A DNA stretch of 64,000 nt, from the NCBI GenBank assembly GCA_013398015.1, contig VZRR01014171.1, positions 1-64,000 on the forward strand, read 5' to 3'. The notes beneath the pieces were generated by a model. The model made no database searches, had not been told where the DNA came from, and saw only the letters and a program-made list of their open reading frames with translations. Positions 1 to 12,500 of the stretch are shown here, piece after piece; positions within the stretch are counted from its first letter, which is position 1, and each line of letters starts with the position of its first letter. Made by a program: the position numbers and the translations under genes. The DNA comes from Oreocharis arfaki. Lineage: Eukaryota > Chordata > Aves > Passeriformes > Paramythiidae.

Positions 1-379
1 GGGTGGGTGTGTATGTACATATATCGCAAGCCTTTTATTAGTCATGTAAAGGGTTTTTGTTTCAGATTAAGTCATTTTCTAAATAAAACCAAGAATGTAC
101 CTTGTTGGAGAGTGTTCTGTTTTGGAAAAAAAAAAAATAAGGAGACAGAAGTCCTGTACACATATGATCTGTCAATGAAATCATAAAGCTTAAATTACAC
201 GTCCTGCATACTTTGGATCAAAAACTAGTGGTCTTTTAAACAGACAGGCACTTTAAGCATAGATTAGTTTTTCTTGAATGACTTGGTTAGGTTACTTAGT
301 TACAATGCATAATGAATTCTTTGCTATTTTGTTGTTGTTAAATCAATAACTAGTTTATTTATTTATTTGTATCCTTCAG
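1..379 (+). other. ITGA8: 3' end of an ITGA8 intron
   Basis: Non-coding sequence ending in a TTTA-rich stretch and the acceptor tccttcag. It includes a 12-base A run near 126. No upstream exon is visible. Confidence 0.85.
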
Positions 380-534
380 TGCTGAAAGGTGAGTTGCAGT
401 TAGACTCATTGAAACAGAAAGGAGCTGTCAAGAGGACTCTCTTCTTTGATTACCATCAGTCACATCATTACTTCTCCATTGTGATAGAAAGACAGAAACA
501 ACTCCACTGCCAAGACTTCCTTGTTTATCTCAAA
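380..534 (+). CDS. ITGA8: ITGA8 exon (thigh domain)
   Basis: 155 bp. The acceptor is tccttcag and the donor gtaagt. It begins with the last two bases of a split codon and ends on a codon boundary. It reads VLKGELQLDSLKQKGAVKRT..., then ...LHCQDFLVYLK, the LKQKGA(V/I)(K/R)R block of the thigh beta-sandwich shared by alpha-V and alpha-8. The Cys in LHCQD is the conserved thigh cysteine. This is the most 5' exon I can find in the window; the preceding exon lies before base 1. Confidence 0.94.
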
Positions 535-3500
535 GTAAGTTGTTTAAAATATTTTGGACTGTCATCATTGTTTGAGTTGTACCAAGGATTTAAAGATAAT
601 AATAAAAAAGGAGCGACTGGAAAAAGAAGAATAATTTCCAAAATTACAAAAATGTGATATAAGTTAGGCCTCATCTGTATGTTCAGTATGTCCAGAGCAT
701 ATTGCTACCTTGAAAAAATTCCCTATGTAAATCTTTGGCTCATCTTTTGTCAATATAGGTATTAAAGAAAGACTTCTTTTGAAGAGTGTAGAATTTCTGT
801 GTGTAAAAATACATTCACTTCACACTCTTCTGGAAATTCTGATCAAATACTGCATCTTCAGATACAAAAATGCAAGATTGCTTTCCTTTTTTGGTATCCC
901 TTTACTTTTTTAGTATTCACAGTGTGGTGATAAACTAATCATGTTAAATACCATGCCAGTTCAGGTTCAAAAGATATTTTAAAAGAGTCTTACCAGAAAT
1001 ATTGGCCTAAAATCCATATATTTTAAAACATATTTTAATGATATTTTAAAATGTTTTTTGAAAAATTAAAACTGTGGAATTAAACTTATAAAGGAGAAAG
1101 GGTCAACACTTGCTCACTTGCAGGTGGAGTTACCTCATGCAATTGAAGTAGATTCCAAGTCTGGTCCAAGAAATGCAGTGGGAAGTGAAATGGAGAAGTT
1201 TCAAGCACTGTGTAAGGACAAATCTAGACAATAAAGGTGGTTGAGTTTTACCATTGCTAATTCATATAAATTCTTGGTTATAGTACAAATACGGTACAAA
1301 TACATGGCACAGCAATATTACCTCCACAAATCCACACGTGCCCTACCTCCATTTCAAAAGGAAGATGGGCAGTAGCTGATAGGAGTTGGTTCTTTGTGTC
1401 TTTCTTAAACAGCTTCATTTTAGGCTAATGCTTTGAAAAATTTCTGAGTCTACTCAGCTCAGCCACGTTCTTCCAGATGTGAGGTTGTGGAGGCAATGTG
1501 TTCTGGGCATTCCAATTACTGGTGAGTCAGTTTGCTTTCCTGATGACACCGCGTGCAGCCAGAATTTGGCCAGCAGCTGTCAAAGAATCATACCTTTACC
1601 TTCAATAAAGAGCACAGCTTTACCTTCAGAAGTCTGAATCTGTTGTCATATACTAACTGAAATAATCATAGTAAACCATTGGTTTTTATTTTGTGATTGT
1701 CACTCACAGGATGAAACAGAATTTAGAGATAAATTATCTCCCATCAATATAAATTTCAATTATAGTTTGGATGAGTCCGGTTTTGAAGACAATTTGACTG
1801 TGAAGCCAATACTGAACTATTACCAGAAAAGCTCATTAGCAGAGCAGGTATGGATCTTGCATGCCACATTTTCTGTATATAGACATGAAAGCATTTACAA
1901 ATATTACGTGTGTCATCTTCCTTAAAAAAGAATATCACAGAAATTACACAACAGGGATTTAATTAATTCAAAATGTAGATTGAATATAAATACAGAACCA
2001 GCAGGCCTTTCAAGTATTTCCAAAACTTTCTTGTGCTCATAGTTTTGATTGTATTCTAGAATATGTAAGCCAAGTTAGTGTGGGAAAGGGCCTGAAGCTT
2101 ATATTGTTTTTTTAAGGACATATTTGACCATCTAAATAGTCTCCAACTACCATGTGAAAAGAAACTTAGAGAAAGGAGAAAAATTTTAATTCACTAAGGC
2201 AGGGCTAGTGGTATTTAAGACACTTAGGTTAGCAATATTTAAGGAAGTGATTTGGACTTAGAGGCATGTACTACTTGTATTATAATTTTTTAATTTGCAA
2301 TAATACAGGCTTATATTCTGGTTGACTGTGGGGAGGACAACCTATGTATTCCTGACTTGCATCTTTCTGCAATGCCGTAAGTGAAATAAAATAAATTATG
2401 CTGTATATAAGAAAGTCCAGACACTGCTAACTGTTGAAACAGAATGAAGTATGTAAAACACAGTTCTGTGGTTTACTATAGTTAATCACTCTTACCTGGT
2501 TTCCTGATTTTCATTTGTGCATCCGTTTCGTCTATAAAACCAAGAAATGGAGAAATACACACTTCCAAACCACATTCATGATGTTTAATGGTTATCACAG
2601 AAAATACAGTTTGCTGGTGTTTGTTAGAAGTGGTTTTAGTTCTTTGAAAACCAAGAGATGATACAAATTTTTGTTCATAGGAGATTTCAAGTTTTTTTAT
2701 TTCAGTGTGCCAGTGGCTTTGAACTTGGACACAATTCTCCTCTACTCAATATACAGTGAAGTAAATAAATCTCAGAATAAAAATTTCAAAACATGGCAAC
2801 AGTTTATCCTGTGGAGGGAGAATATGCCAAGCAGGACAAGTGGGGAGCACTGAGTTACCTGACTGTCCCATCATCAGAATCAGTCCATAGCTGTGAAAGA
2901 AAAGGGCACAGTGCCATTGAAGGTCTCAGGAGAATTTCTGTCATTGTTGCTATTACAATGGACATGAGGTGAAAACTACCACCTTTGTGTCCTCCAGAAA
3001 ACGATGCTGAGGAGACCCCCATGGCAAGTGATTCCTCCGCTAAATACTTCTTGCTGTTTAGAAAGTAATCAGGCTCTGAAATTTTATACCAGTGACTTTT
3101 AAGTTTTGTGGTAGTCCACTTTGTCCATGGTGGTGTTTCCTCTTGACCTCTTTTTTACCCAGGTGCTGGTATATGTTTTCATGGGGTCATTTTTTATAGA
3201 AAATGCTTTATTTTGTGTTCACAGAGTATTTTCTAGAACAGATGTTCTGAGAGCAAAAATGTCCTTTTGCTTTATTTGTATGTAAATCCTAATTGTGCAT
3301 GTTTTAACTCTGACAAGTAGTGTGTTCTATATAGGGATACAGATCAGCTAATAATTGGAGAAGAAAATTTTGTCATGCTCATAATAAATCCAAGGAATGA
3401 TGGGGAAGGAGCCTATGAAGCTGAACTACATATAAAGATTCCACCTGAAGCAGATTACACTGGAGTTGAACGCAACAACAAGGTAAAGGAAAATCAAAAT

Positions 3501-6500
3501 GTTAGCAATAACAAAGCAGACAACTGAGAGCAAGGATAACCTGCATAGGCTGTACCAGCTGAAAACAGCAAATAAAGAGGTTCCTTTCAGGGAGAGGGAT
3601 TCCATCAACTCTCAGCTATCCTTGCTTGCACAGCCCAGGGCAGATTAGCTATGCCTTCAAATGATGGGAAGGACGGGACCATTCTGTTCCAACCGGTTCA
3701 GCTCCTTCCTGTTAACTTAGTTATAATGCTACACAAATACTGTCACGTATCTCCTGGAATAGAGGTATTCACATCGTTCGGATTTTGAACCAGTAAACAC
3801 TACCAGTAGCAGAAAGTAATACTGCCAAGTTCCCTGAGTGCTTCCAACCTGGGATCCCATGGTACCAACTCCCAGTCAGAGTTAATGAGCCCTGCAGACC
3901 CCCGACACTTGGACACTGCTGTCTCCTCTTGCAGCACACCAGTGTTTTACTATTATTAAGGGTGTCGCAGTCTCCAATATGCTGAATAGCTGGACATTAA
4001 TTGCAAACTTGACAGAGTTGTTTTCCCTTGTAGTCAATTCTTTTATGTTATGAATGGCCAAAAATGCAATTGTAATGTAAAATGTGCCAGTGTTCACAGA
4101 AGGACTAACATTGACTGAAGTCCTGCTGAGCTGTACTGAACATGCAGTGTTTTTCCTTTTTGGGTCTGTTTGTTTTTTGAGAGCAAAGATGAAACACTAT
4201 CTGCAAACAAGCAGATTGTTCATGTGTTCTCTGTTGCACAGCAAGTCTGAATCGCCTCATCTGCACATAAATCTCTCAAGCTGTTGCAACATGAGCCTGC
4301 TTTTTTCTCTTAGTGCCTGGAATGTTCAAAAGGGCCTCAGGGGTGAGAGTGGGAGAAAGCAAGTTAATTTCCTTTCTAAAGGCAAATGTTTTTAAGGAAG
4401 TTTAAAGTAACTTACAAGGTATTTCCTTATTCTCCTTCTGTCAGTGACTTTATTAATGGGCTTCTAACCTAGTTTGAAAAAAACTGCAAGAATTACAAGA
4501 AGTAATGCTGTCATCAAAGATGATAGAAATTCTCTACAGCCTCACATCTCAGAAGCATATCTTAAAGACACCAGCCTTTTCCTACTGCCTAATCCTTTTC
4601 TTCCCTTAGCAAAGCCTCTGGTTTTTTGGCCTGTAATCTACAAAACTAAAGTTCTCTTTAATATGCCACAAATGGTTATCTTTTTCCTTTGTTCCGCTTT
4701 AGAAATCTTCCGCTGTTCTATTAGATGTTACCAAGGTGTCAGAGGAGGCACTTACTCCAAAACCCACAGCACATATTAGCACCTACCTATTATTTGAAGG
4801 ACCTGGGGGTGGGGGTGGTTCAGAGGCTGGACATGAGTCATCAATGTGCACTCACAGCCCAGAAAGCCAAACATGTCCTGGGCTGCATCAGGCCTTCCAG
4901 TATCTGAAGGGAGCATAAAAGAAAGACAGGGAGGGACTTCTTACCCAAACATGTTGTGACAGGACAAGAAAGAATGAATTCAAACTGTGAGAGAGTTATT
5001 TAGATTAGATATTAAGAAAATTTCTTGGCTGTGAGGGTGGTGATGCACTGGAACAAATTGTCCAGGGAAGCTGTGGATGCCCCATCCCTGGGAATGTTTA
5101 AGGCTGGATGCAGCTGGTTAGATGTTTTGCTGGTTGGATGCAGCAACCTGGTCTAGTGGAAGGTGTCCCTGCCCACAACAGGGGGATGGGAACTAGATGA
5201 TCTTTAAGGTTCCTTCCAATCCAAACCCATTCTATGATTTGGAGCAGAGAGAAATCATTCAGTGCTTTTTATGATTTTAGGAAAAATTGGATTTTATAGT
5301 GCCAACACAATAGACTCATGAAGAATGGAAGGAAAGAATACATGGGAGATCCTGGTGCTTTGGAAGAATAAAGAGAAGCTAGAATGGGTTGGGAAGGAGT
5401 TTGAAAGTTAGAATACTTTTTCTTTTGAACATAAAATTTTAAAACCCCAGGAAACATAATACAACTTCTTCATTCTTTTCAGATTTTGTGGAAGATAAAA
5501 TACCTTTCTGACAAATCCAGTTCTGAATCCTTGTAGATTTATGAAAAACTGCCTTCTTTTTGTCCACATTTACCTAGTTCACTCCCACACATAATTTATT
5601 TCATATTCTCTTGCTTTTCATACTTACTCCATTCAAAAAGATGTCATCATGTTCTTTCTGTGAAAGATCAAAACATTTGTCCTAATTTCTACATCACTGT
5701 TAGTGTCTTTCTTTCTGCATTTCAAGGACCATTTTCACAAGGATTATAAATGGCACTGAAAGCAAGTTTATTCTTTCTGTTGTTTTTAGGTGGTAAATGT
5801 ATATTTCTTAAAACTGTGCTTTTTGCAATATTATGGTTCCATTAAGTAAACTAAAAAAATTAACTTCTAGGTGCATTTGGAAAAGAAATTGATGTTGTAA
5901 ATTTCATCTGAAATTTTCTAAATGTAAATACTTCTGTTACCAGTATGACCAAATTCTTAGGGGTCATAGTATAAATGAGTATAAATGAGAGGGACTCAAT
6001 TCATTCACATTACAGGGCTTTGAGAAAATACAGCAATTTGAACTGACAAGATAACAGAAGAAATTAAAACACTGGATGCAGTAAACACTGAGGTATATGG
6101 AAAAAAAAAGTCTCTCGGTCTGCAGGCACTTTTTGAGGCATGGACTGTAGATGAAAATTACAGTTTCAATGTCAGTTATAGTGGAGTCAGGATTTCAATA
6201 CTTATTTTTGTGTTTGTGTTGTATCCTGCCAATGGGGCATCTGTGACTGCTCCTGAAATATACTTAATTTAATAGAGCAGTTTCAGCAGACAGGTAGATT
6301 TATGGTAGAACCCGTTGCAGTCATGTTCTTAAAGCTCTGCCTCTAGAGTTGCATTAACTCTTGGTTGTATCTGTGTTTACAGTCCTCTGTAGCTGTTTTT
6401 CTCTAGACTGCAGAATTCCTGGTATTAAGGCAGAGATAAGATTCACCTCAGAGCCAACAAGACACGTAGACTGAGACCAGAATAAATGAAGTGTAATCAG

Positions 6501-9500
6501 CTGAATAAATCGCTTGACACATTTCTGAACTGAAAAATCTGTATAATCAAATAACTAAATTACACTGTCATAATTTCGAAGTAACTGTACTCACAGAGGG
6601 TATTTGTCTACTTTATTGTGGGGCTTTTGTGGATTTAGTCTATCTAATAGAGAAACACACTTTAAGTGCTTAGTAGAGAAACACCTTAAGTGCCTCCTGT
6701 CCAGCCCTGGCTTTTTTTTTTTTTATTTCATTTTCAAAATGTATTGTGTTACTCTATATCATTTGAATTACACTTGGAAGCTGCTGAAGTTAAAAACTTA
6801 GCTGAAAATTCACTTGCCTTCTGCCTCCTCCTTTGAGCTTTATGCAATACAGTGTTTGACCTGCCTCAGTTGGCGTTATGTTCTTACCTCAGACCTGATT
6901 CTGTAGAATATTGCACACAGACTGTGCAACTGCATAAAAAATGAACAACATTTTGCAGAAATGTGATTTTATGCAAGTGGAGAGGCAAGTGAATGTGTGT
7001 GATTTTAAAGTATGAGGTCTAGGACATGATTTTGGAGCTTCATTGATTCCTGCGGATGCTGACACTTCCTTCAGTCGAAAGCTGATGATTGAAATAGAAT
7101 TTCTTAAAATGAAAGTAGGTGTGTTCTTCATCAGCTGTATTTTGGAAACACTTAGAAGGTCCAGAGACCAGATAAATGAGAAAATCACCACAGCTTCACT
7201 AGTTACTGGAAACCCATTGGCTTGCAGTGACTATTCATATGCAGTGGGTGTGAGTTTACTGAAATTAGCTGCTATGAAGAAATTGTAACCACATTATATT
7301 ACCTTGTATTTCCAGCAGTAGATCCAGAGACAGTATATACTGCTATATGGTACACTCTTAAACTACAACAGTCACTAGCATGACTGTGTGTTTGAACCCT
7401 CAGCTTTTGCCTGAATACTGTGCACTAATCCTTTGCTCCATGACAGAGTTGCCCATACTGAACAGCTCTATCCTGCCTCAGTAGCAAAAGCTGGGACCCA
7501 AATTCGTGTGGGATTCTTAGTAGAAGTAAATCAGGCAAATACAAAGGACTAACAGATACTTGTTACACACCGAAAACATTATGTATTTTGGCAGAACTGC
7601 CTCTGCTCAGGCTGGAAACTGCAGAGTGGTACAGATCACATCCAGATATGTATTGCAATGATTAAGCTCTGGGCCAGTTCCCCCATGTCTTTCTGAGCTA
7701 AAGCATGGCACTCCTGAAACATTCTTGTCTTATGTGAAAATTCTTAGACTAAGTACGTTGTGGCTGGCTAGATGAGATGTGATTTGAGCCTGGTGAAGGC
7801 AAAAACTAGTTCTTCATACACCAGCTAGATACATACATATACATCAACTAGAAGATGGTGCCTAATCCATCCCCTTTTCCCCAGAAAACAAAATTGAAAG
7901 GTGAAGGTAAAGAAAAGAGGAAGTGTTTTACTCACCAGCCTGTTGTGTTTAACTATTCTGGCATCAATTAGCAATTCATCACTACAACCACAAGAAAGAG
8001 TTTCAAGTTTGTAGACTGCCTGGGTTACTTAAAGCATCCAATCACTTCCTAGTTAAAATGCACCCTGGGAGCACACGTGTTAATTGTTGGGGTTTTACTT
8101 CTGATCAAGACTGCCAAAAAGACCATGTGTTGCTACAGAAATACAAATTGCTACCAGTGTCAGGTAGAAGGGCTTTGTGGCAAACTCTTCCATCTGGCTG
8201 AGTTACATGTGAGTGCACTGATACTGACAGTAGTAGGTGTACAAGTCTCAGCTCTTGCTTGCTTCCTGTCTGGTTTTAATTTTCCTGTTTTGTACTTAAC
8301 CACCTCAAAAAGGTGATCAATGCAAAAACAAAGGCAGTAAATCTCATTATTGAAGGAATTCTGCCACAGTTGACCCTTTGTCACATCTTTATACTGCACA
8401 ATTAGCTTTTGTGATGCTGGTCATATAAATTCTGTACCATTAATCATTTTCAGTCTATGAACATAGCCCCCAGATTGCAAGAAAACTCCTCTGTTTTCTC
8501 AGCCTTTGAGGGACAAAAAAAATGTGTGATAAGGGCTGATTTACTATGGGCTGGTCTACGATACAGCATTTTTCAAGAAACTGCCAAATATCTAATACAA
8601 ATGAGTATTTATTTATAACTTTTAGACATCAGTTTCAACCCTCCTCCCCCAACAAAAGCAAAACTATAAACCCGCACAACAAGGTCAAATGGACAATTTT
8701 CCAGACAAGTTTGATTTCAACTGTGTTAACACCCTCTTTTCTCCCATGTGTTGCTCCCCACCTCTAATTAACCAGTTGGAAAGAGTGTAAAAGTCCTTCC
8801 CTCCCAACCCTAGAGAGGCTTGGGAAGGCTATTAGTGCACTGGACATGCTGTGTAACAAACTCTGTTTCCTCCTAGCAAACTGTAAAAATGTCAATGTAC
8901 AATGAGGTGTATGCTGAGGGCATGTTTCACATGGGCTTTGTTTAGGACATGGCCTGTCTTTTCTTTTAATCTCAGGAAAGGATGAGGACAGGATGACAAT
9001 GCTGGCTTTTACAGATAGGGCAGATTGGTCCTGAGATTTCCCAGGTCTTTTTATATAAAGGGCATGAACTTGTTCACACTGCTTCATCTGTGAGAATCAC
9101 AGATGAACAAAAAGGGAGTGCAGCTTGCTGCATCCTGCTTTTACAAAGCTGGTTTTCTTCTGCACATATATGGAAATACCTTCATTTAATGAAGATGTCA
9201 GAGCGGAAAACAGAAAAAACCCACACACATTTTATTGCAACCCCCCCACATTTTATTGCTTTGCCTTATTCTGTATCTCCTAGCTTGCACTCTTTAAGAG
9301 GTGTTCCTCCTCTTGTACAGTTTGTTTTGTTTACAGATGATATTACTAGTGATAAAGATTGCTATAAACAACATAAACCTTTATATCTGGTAATGTGAAA
9401 GCCTATCTCCTTTGTTGCTAATTTATAAACACACATAACAGTTTATGTTTTTACAGAAGTATTAAATGTTCTAAGTATTTTACCATAGATTGAACAATAA

Positions 9501-12500
9501 AGATCTAGAATTGATCCAAGTTTTTCCGATGCCAGAAGTTCATTCTAGAGACTTCTGGTGATGGATAACACAACCACTGTAATTAGTGTGAGACCTATTC
9601 TTCTCACTTAGTTTTGCCTACTCTTTTTTTTCTCTGTTGACTCATAATGGCTATAGGAATGATTCACAACAACAAAGCAGTATGGTAAAACTAGATATAG
9701 AGTGATCTCATCGTGATTCTTAAGGTAGTGGGAAACTATCCTGTTTGTTTTTCCCTGGCATCAGTTTTCCCCCGTTGTCTGACAATAACCAAGTAAATGT
9801 TTTGATAGTGCACTGAGCAGGTGTCCGAAATCAAAAGAAAGGTCACAGTCAAAAAGGCATCACTTTCCCAACTGGATACATTTCACTGTGATCTCTGACC
9901 TCTATACTGGTGTCCTTTTGTTGCAGGCACTGCGTGTATTGAGCTGCGATTACAAGATGGAAAATGAAACTAGAATGGTGGTTTGTGATCTTGGGAACCC
10001 CATGGTGGCTGGCGCAAACGTAAGGGAAAACCAGATGCATTTACTGATTTTTATCTAATTGAATTTTAAAGGGGAACAAATGGAAATTTATTCAATTACC
10101 AGAATGTGTCCCAATAAGCTGCACATAAACCGAATTATTTACCTGGACAAGAATTTGTTGGTGTAATAAAAGGCAGAACTGTGCTTCTGAAAAATCAACA
10201 ATTTGTTTTTCTAAAAGATTAATTATGCTAGTTTTATAAAGTGAGAGTGATTCAATTTATCACAGAAGTTGCACTAGTATAGTGAAAATTCCAATCCATA
10301 ATGTGATCTGTTTATTTCTCCCTTTTTGTGTTCCCTCTACTTAAAATATATAGATATAGATAAAAGTATAGTAAATGACAACTTCTTCAGCCTGATTCTC
10401 ATCTTGAGTGCATAAGGGTTGTCTTACCGGTTTATATCACAATTTATATCCAGGAAAAGGTGTTTGCAATAAAGTTTTGCTTCAAGTTATTGTATTGCTA
10501 AAGATTTTCTTAAGACGGCCTCTCATAAATCATACTACACATTAGATGGAATGATGGTAGCCTTGTTTTTGGACAAAAGCTGAACTGAATAGTAACTGAT
10601 GATGAACGCTAGATAAGGATTAAAAATAGATTCGGAGATAAAAAATTCCACAATTGTCATCTTTTGTCCCTATTTCATGACAAAACAATCCAGGAAATCC
10701 CAGAAGTGTTAAATCCGGGGGTGTTCAGCCATGGATGCTCTTGCGGAGGAGTTTAGTGTTTCTCGTAACTTCATAAGTGCTATAAATATTTCACTAAAAG
10801 AAAATAATCGAAACAGTGATACGTAGATAAAAAACTGTCGTAATAAAAATGAAGCAGTCAACAGCATGAACATGTATTAGGAATAAATAATAGCTTTTAA
10901 TTGGAAACTGCAACTGTTGAATTTCATATTGGATGTATGGCTTTGCAAAGAAATCAAAGCAAGTTTCTTTAGTATTTTCCAAATGCCTACTAAGTTATGG
11001 TTTGTCCTTCCTATGGAAGATCAATATTTCTCTCTAGAGGGGTGATTTCCTGGCCTCCTAGGATCTTGAGGCGGTTCCTATCTGACCCTCAACAGAAGAA
11101 CCAAATGGCTCATATCATAGGAGATTGGGACTAGAATAAATTTCTTTGGATCCTAGGGATAGCCTCAGATCAGCCATTGAACTTTTGAAAGTGAATGAGG
11201 GCAGGTGTCTCATACAGTCATCTGCTTGCATGGTCACAAGTAGTCCCTGACTTTGGGACTACAAGAAGGTGGAAACCATTGAAAATCGAGCTCTAGGTGA
11301 TGGACCTCCTGGGAAGAGGAATCTTTCTTGGGAGGATCCTTCTCCATTGAACTACTGTGAACTAGAAGTCTGAAGACATTACTATAAAGATTTTCTGGGA
11401 AGGACATAGACAAAAAGACAAAGAGCTCTTGTAGGTTTTGTTTTATTCTACTTAATGAAAATCCTAAAAAATAAAAGAAAACATTTCTGAGGAATGCAAT
11501 CTTCATAATGGGATGATGGGACGCAATGATGGGCCAAAGCATGAGACAAATTCTAAGTCAAGGAAAATAATTGAGAAGGCAGTAATTTTACTTACCTGCT
11601 TAGTAGTTTCCTAGTTAGTCTCAAGGCAGAGGCAAATTCTCAAGATACAGACAGAAGTGGACAAGAATCTTGTGGGTGATCAGGATGCAGTGGAGGGGGG
11701 CAGGAGAGCATAAAACCCCTTGGGTTTGGGAGAGAAAAGGAAGACCAAAAACAAAAGACACTAACTTGTATACCAAGAAGAAAATCATTGTAGTTTGTGT
11801 ATTGTCATAAGCATAAGCAATGGGAAGGTCTGAGTGTAGAGATGTTAGACTACAGACCCTTATTCTCCTCCCTTTGAATCCAAAGCGCTGTTACCACATC
11901 ATCCTTCACCCAAAATGCTAGCAGTGTGAAGACTTCAGGAACGCTGTTTGGTGGCCACTAAAACAGTACTGCTCCCAGCTGTCTCCCTATGAATTTTCAC
12001 AGCATAACTAATCCTTCTTTTCTTCAGAATCAACTCAACGACTGCTCTAAGTGCCATTACCAGATATTCCTAAACAAGCTACTTCATAAAGAGAGACTTA
12101 GAAGTAGCAGAATAAAACGGCAGGGTTCATAACATATTCAAAGGTTTTCTACTTTATAACAAAATAATCCAGACCTTTAAAATTGAGGCATATGAAGACA
12201 GAGCATTACAAAGCCAGACGGCAAAATTGTTTGATTAGAGTGAGTGAAATCTTAAATCCTAAGTTTATCTTTGAAGCCAGCTCTCCTGGAAGCTCAGTAA
12301 AGGTGAAAGGGCTTGTGTTTTTTCAGTCCAAGCATACTTATGATGGCAAATGTACTTCCAAAAGCAAAATACCAGCCCTTTGTACAAATTGCATAAATCT
12401 CAGAAGGTTGCTCTGATCCGTTTCCAATTTTGCTAAACAATTCTGCTCTGGCAGGAGATCAGTTATTCTCAAAATACTCGGTCAGAAAGGGACTCTGTGG

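Larger units (their letters stand above)
3483..9926 (+). other. ITGA8: ITGA8 intron, 6.4 kb
   Basis: It contains a CR1 fragment (4795-5241), a tandem 10-mer (5968-5987) and a short direct duplication (6648-6693). The remainder is unique-looking AT-rich sequence; its open frames of 60-107 codons resemble nothing I know. Confidence 0.9.

Noticed and set aside
4736..4918. Overlapping 60-codon frames in two phases
   Set aside because: They fall across decayed CR1 sequence with a G-rich stretch and have no independent coding support.
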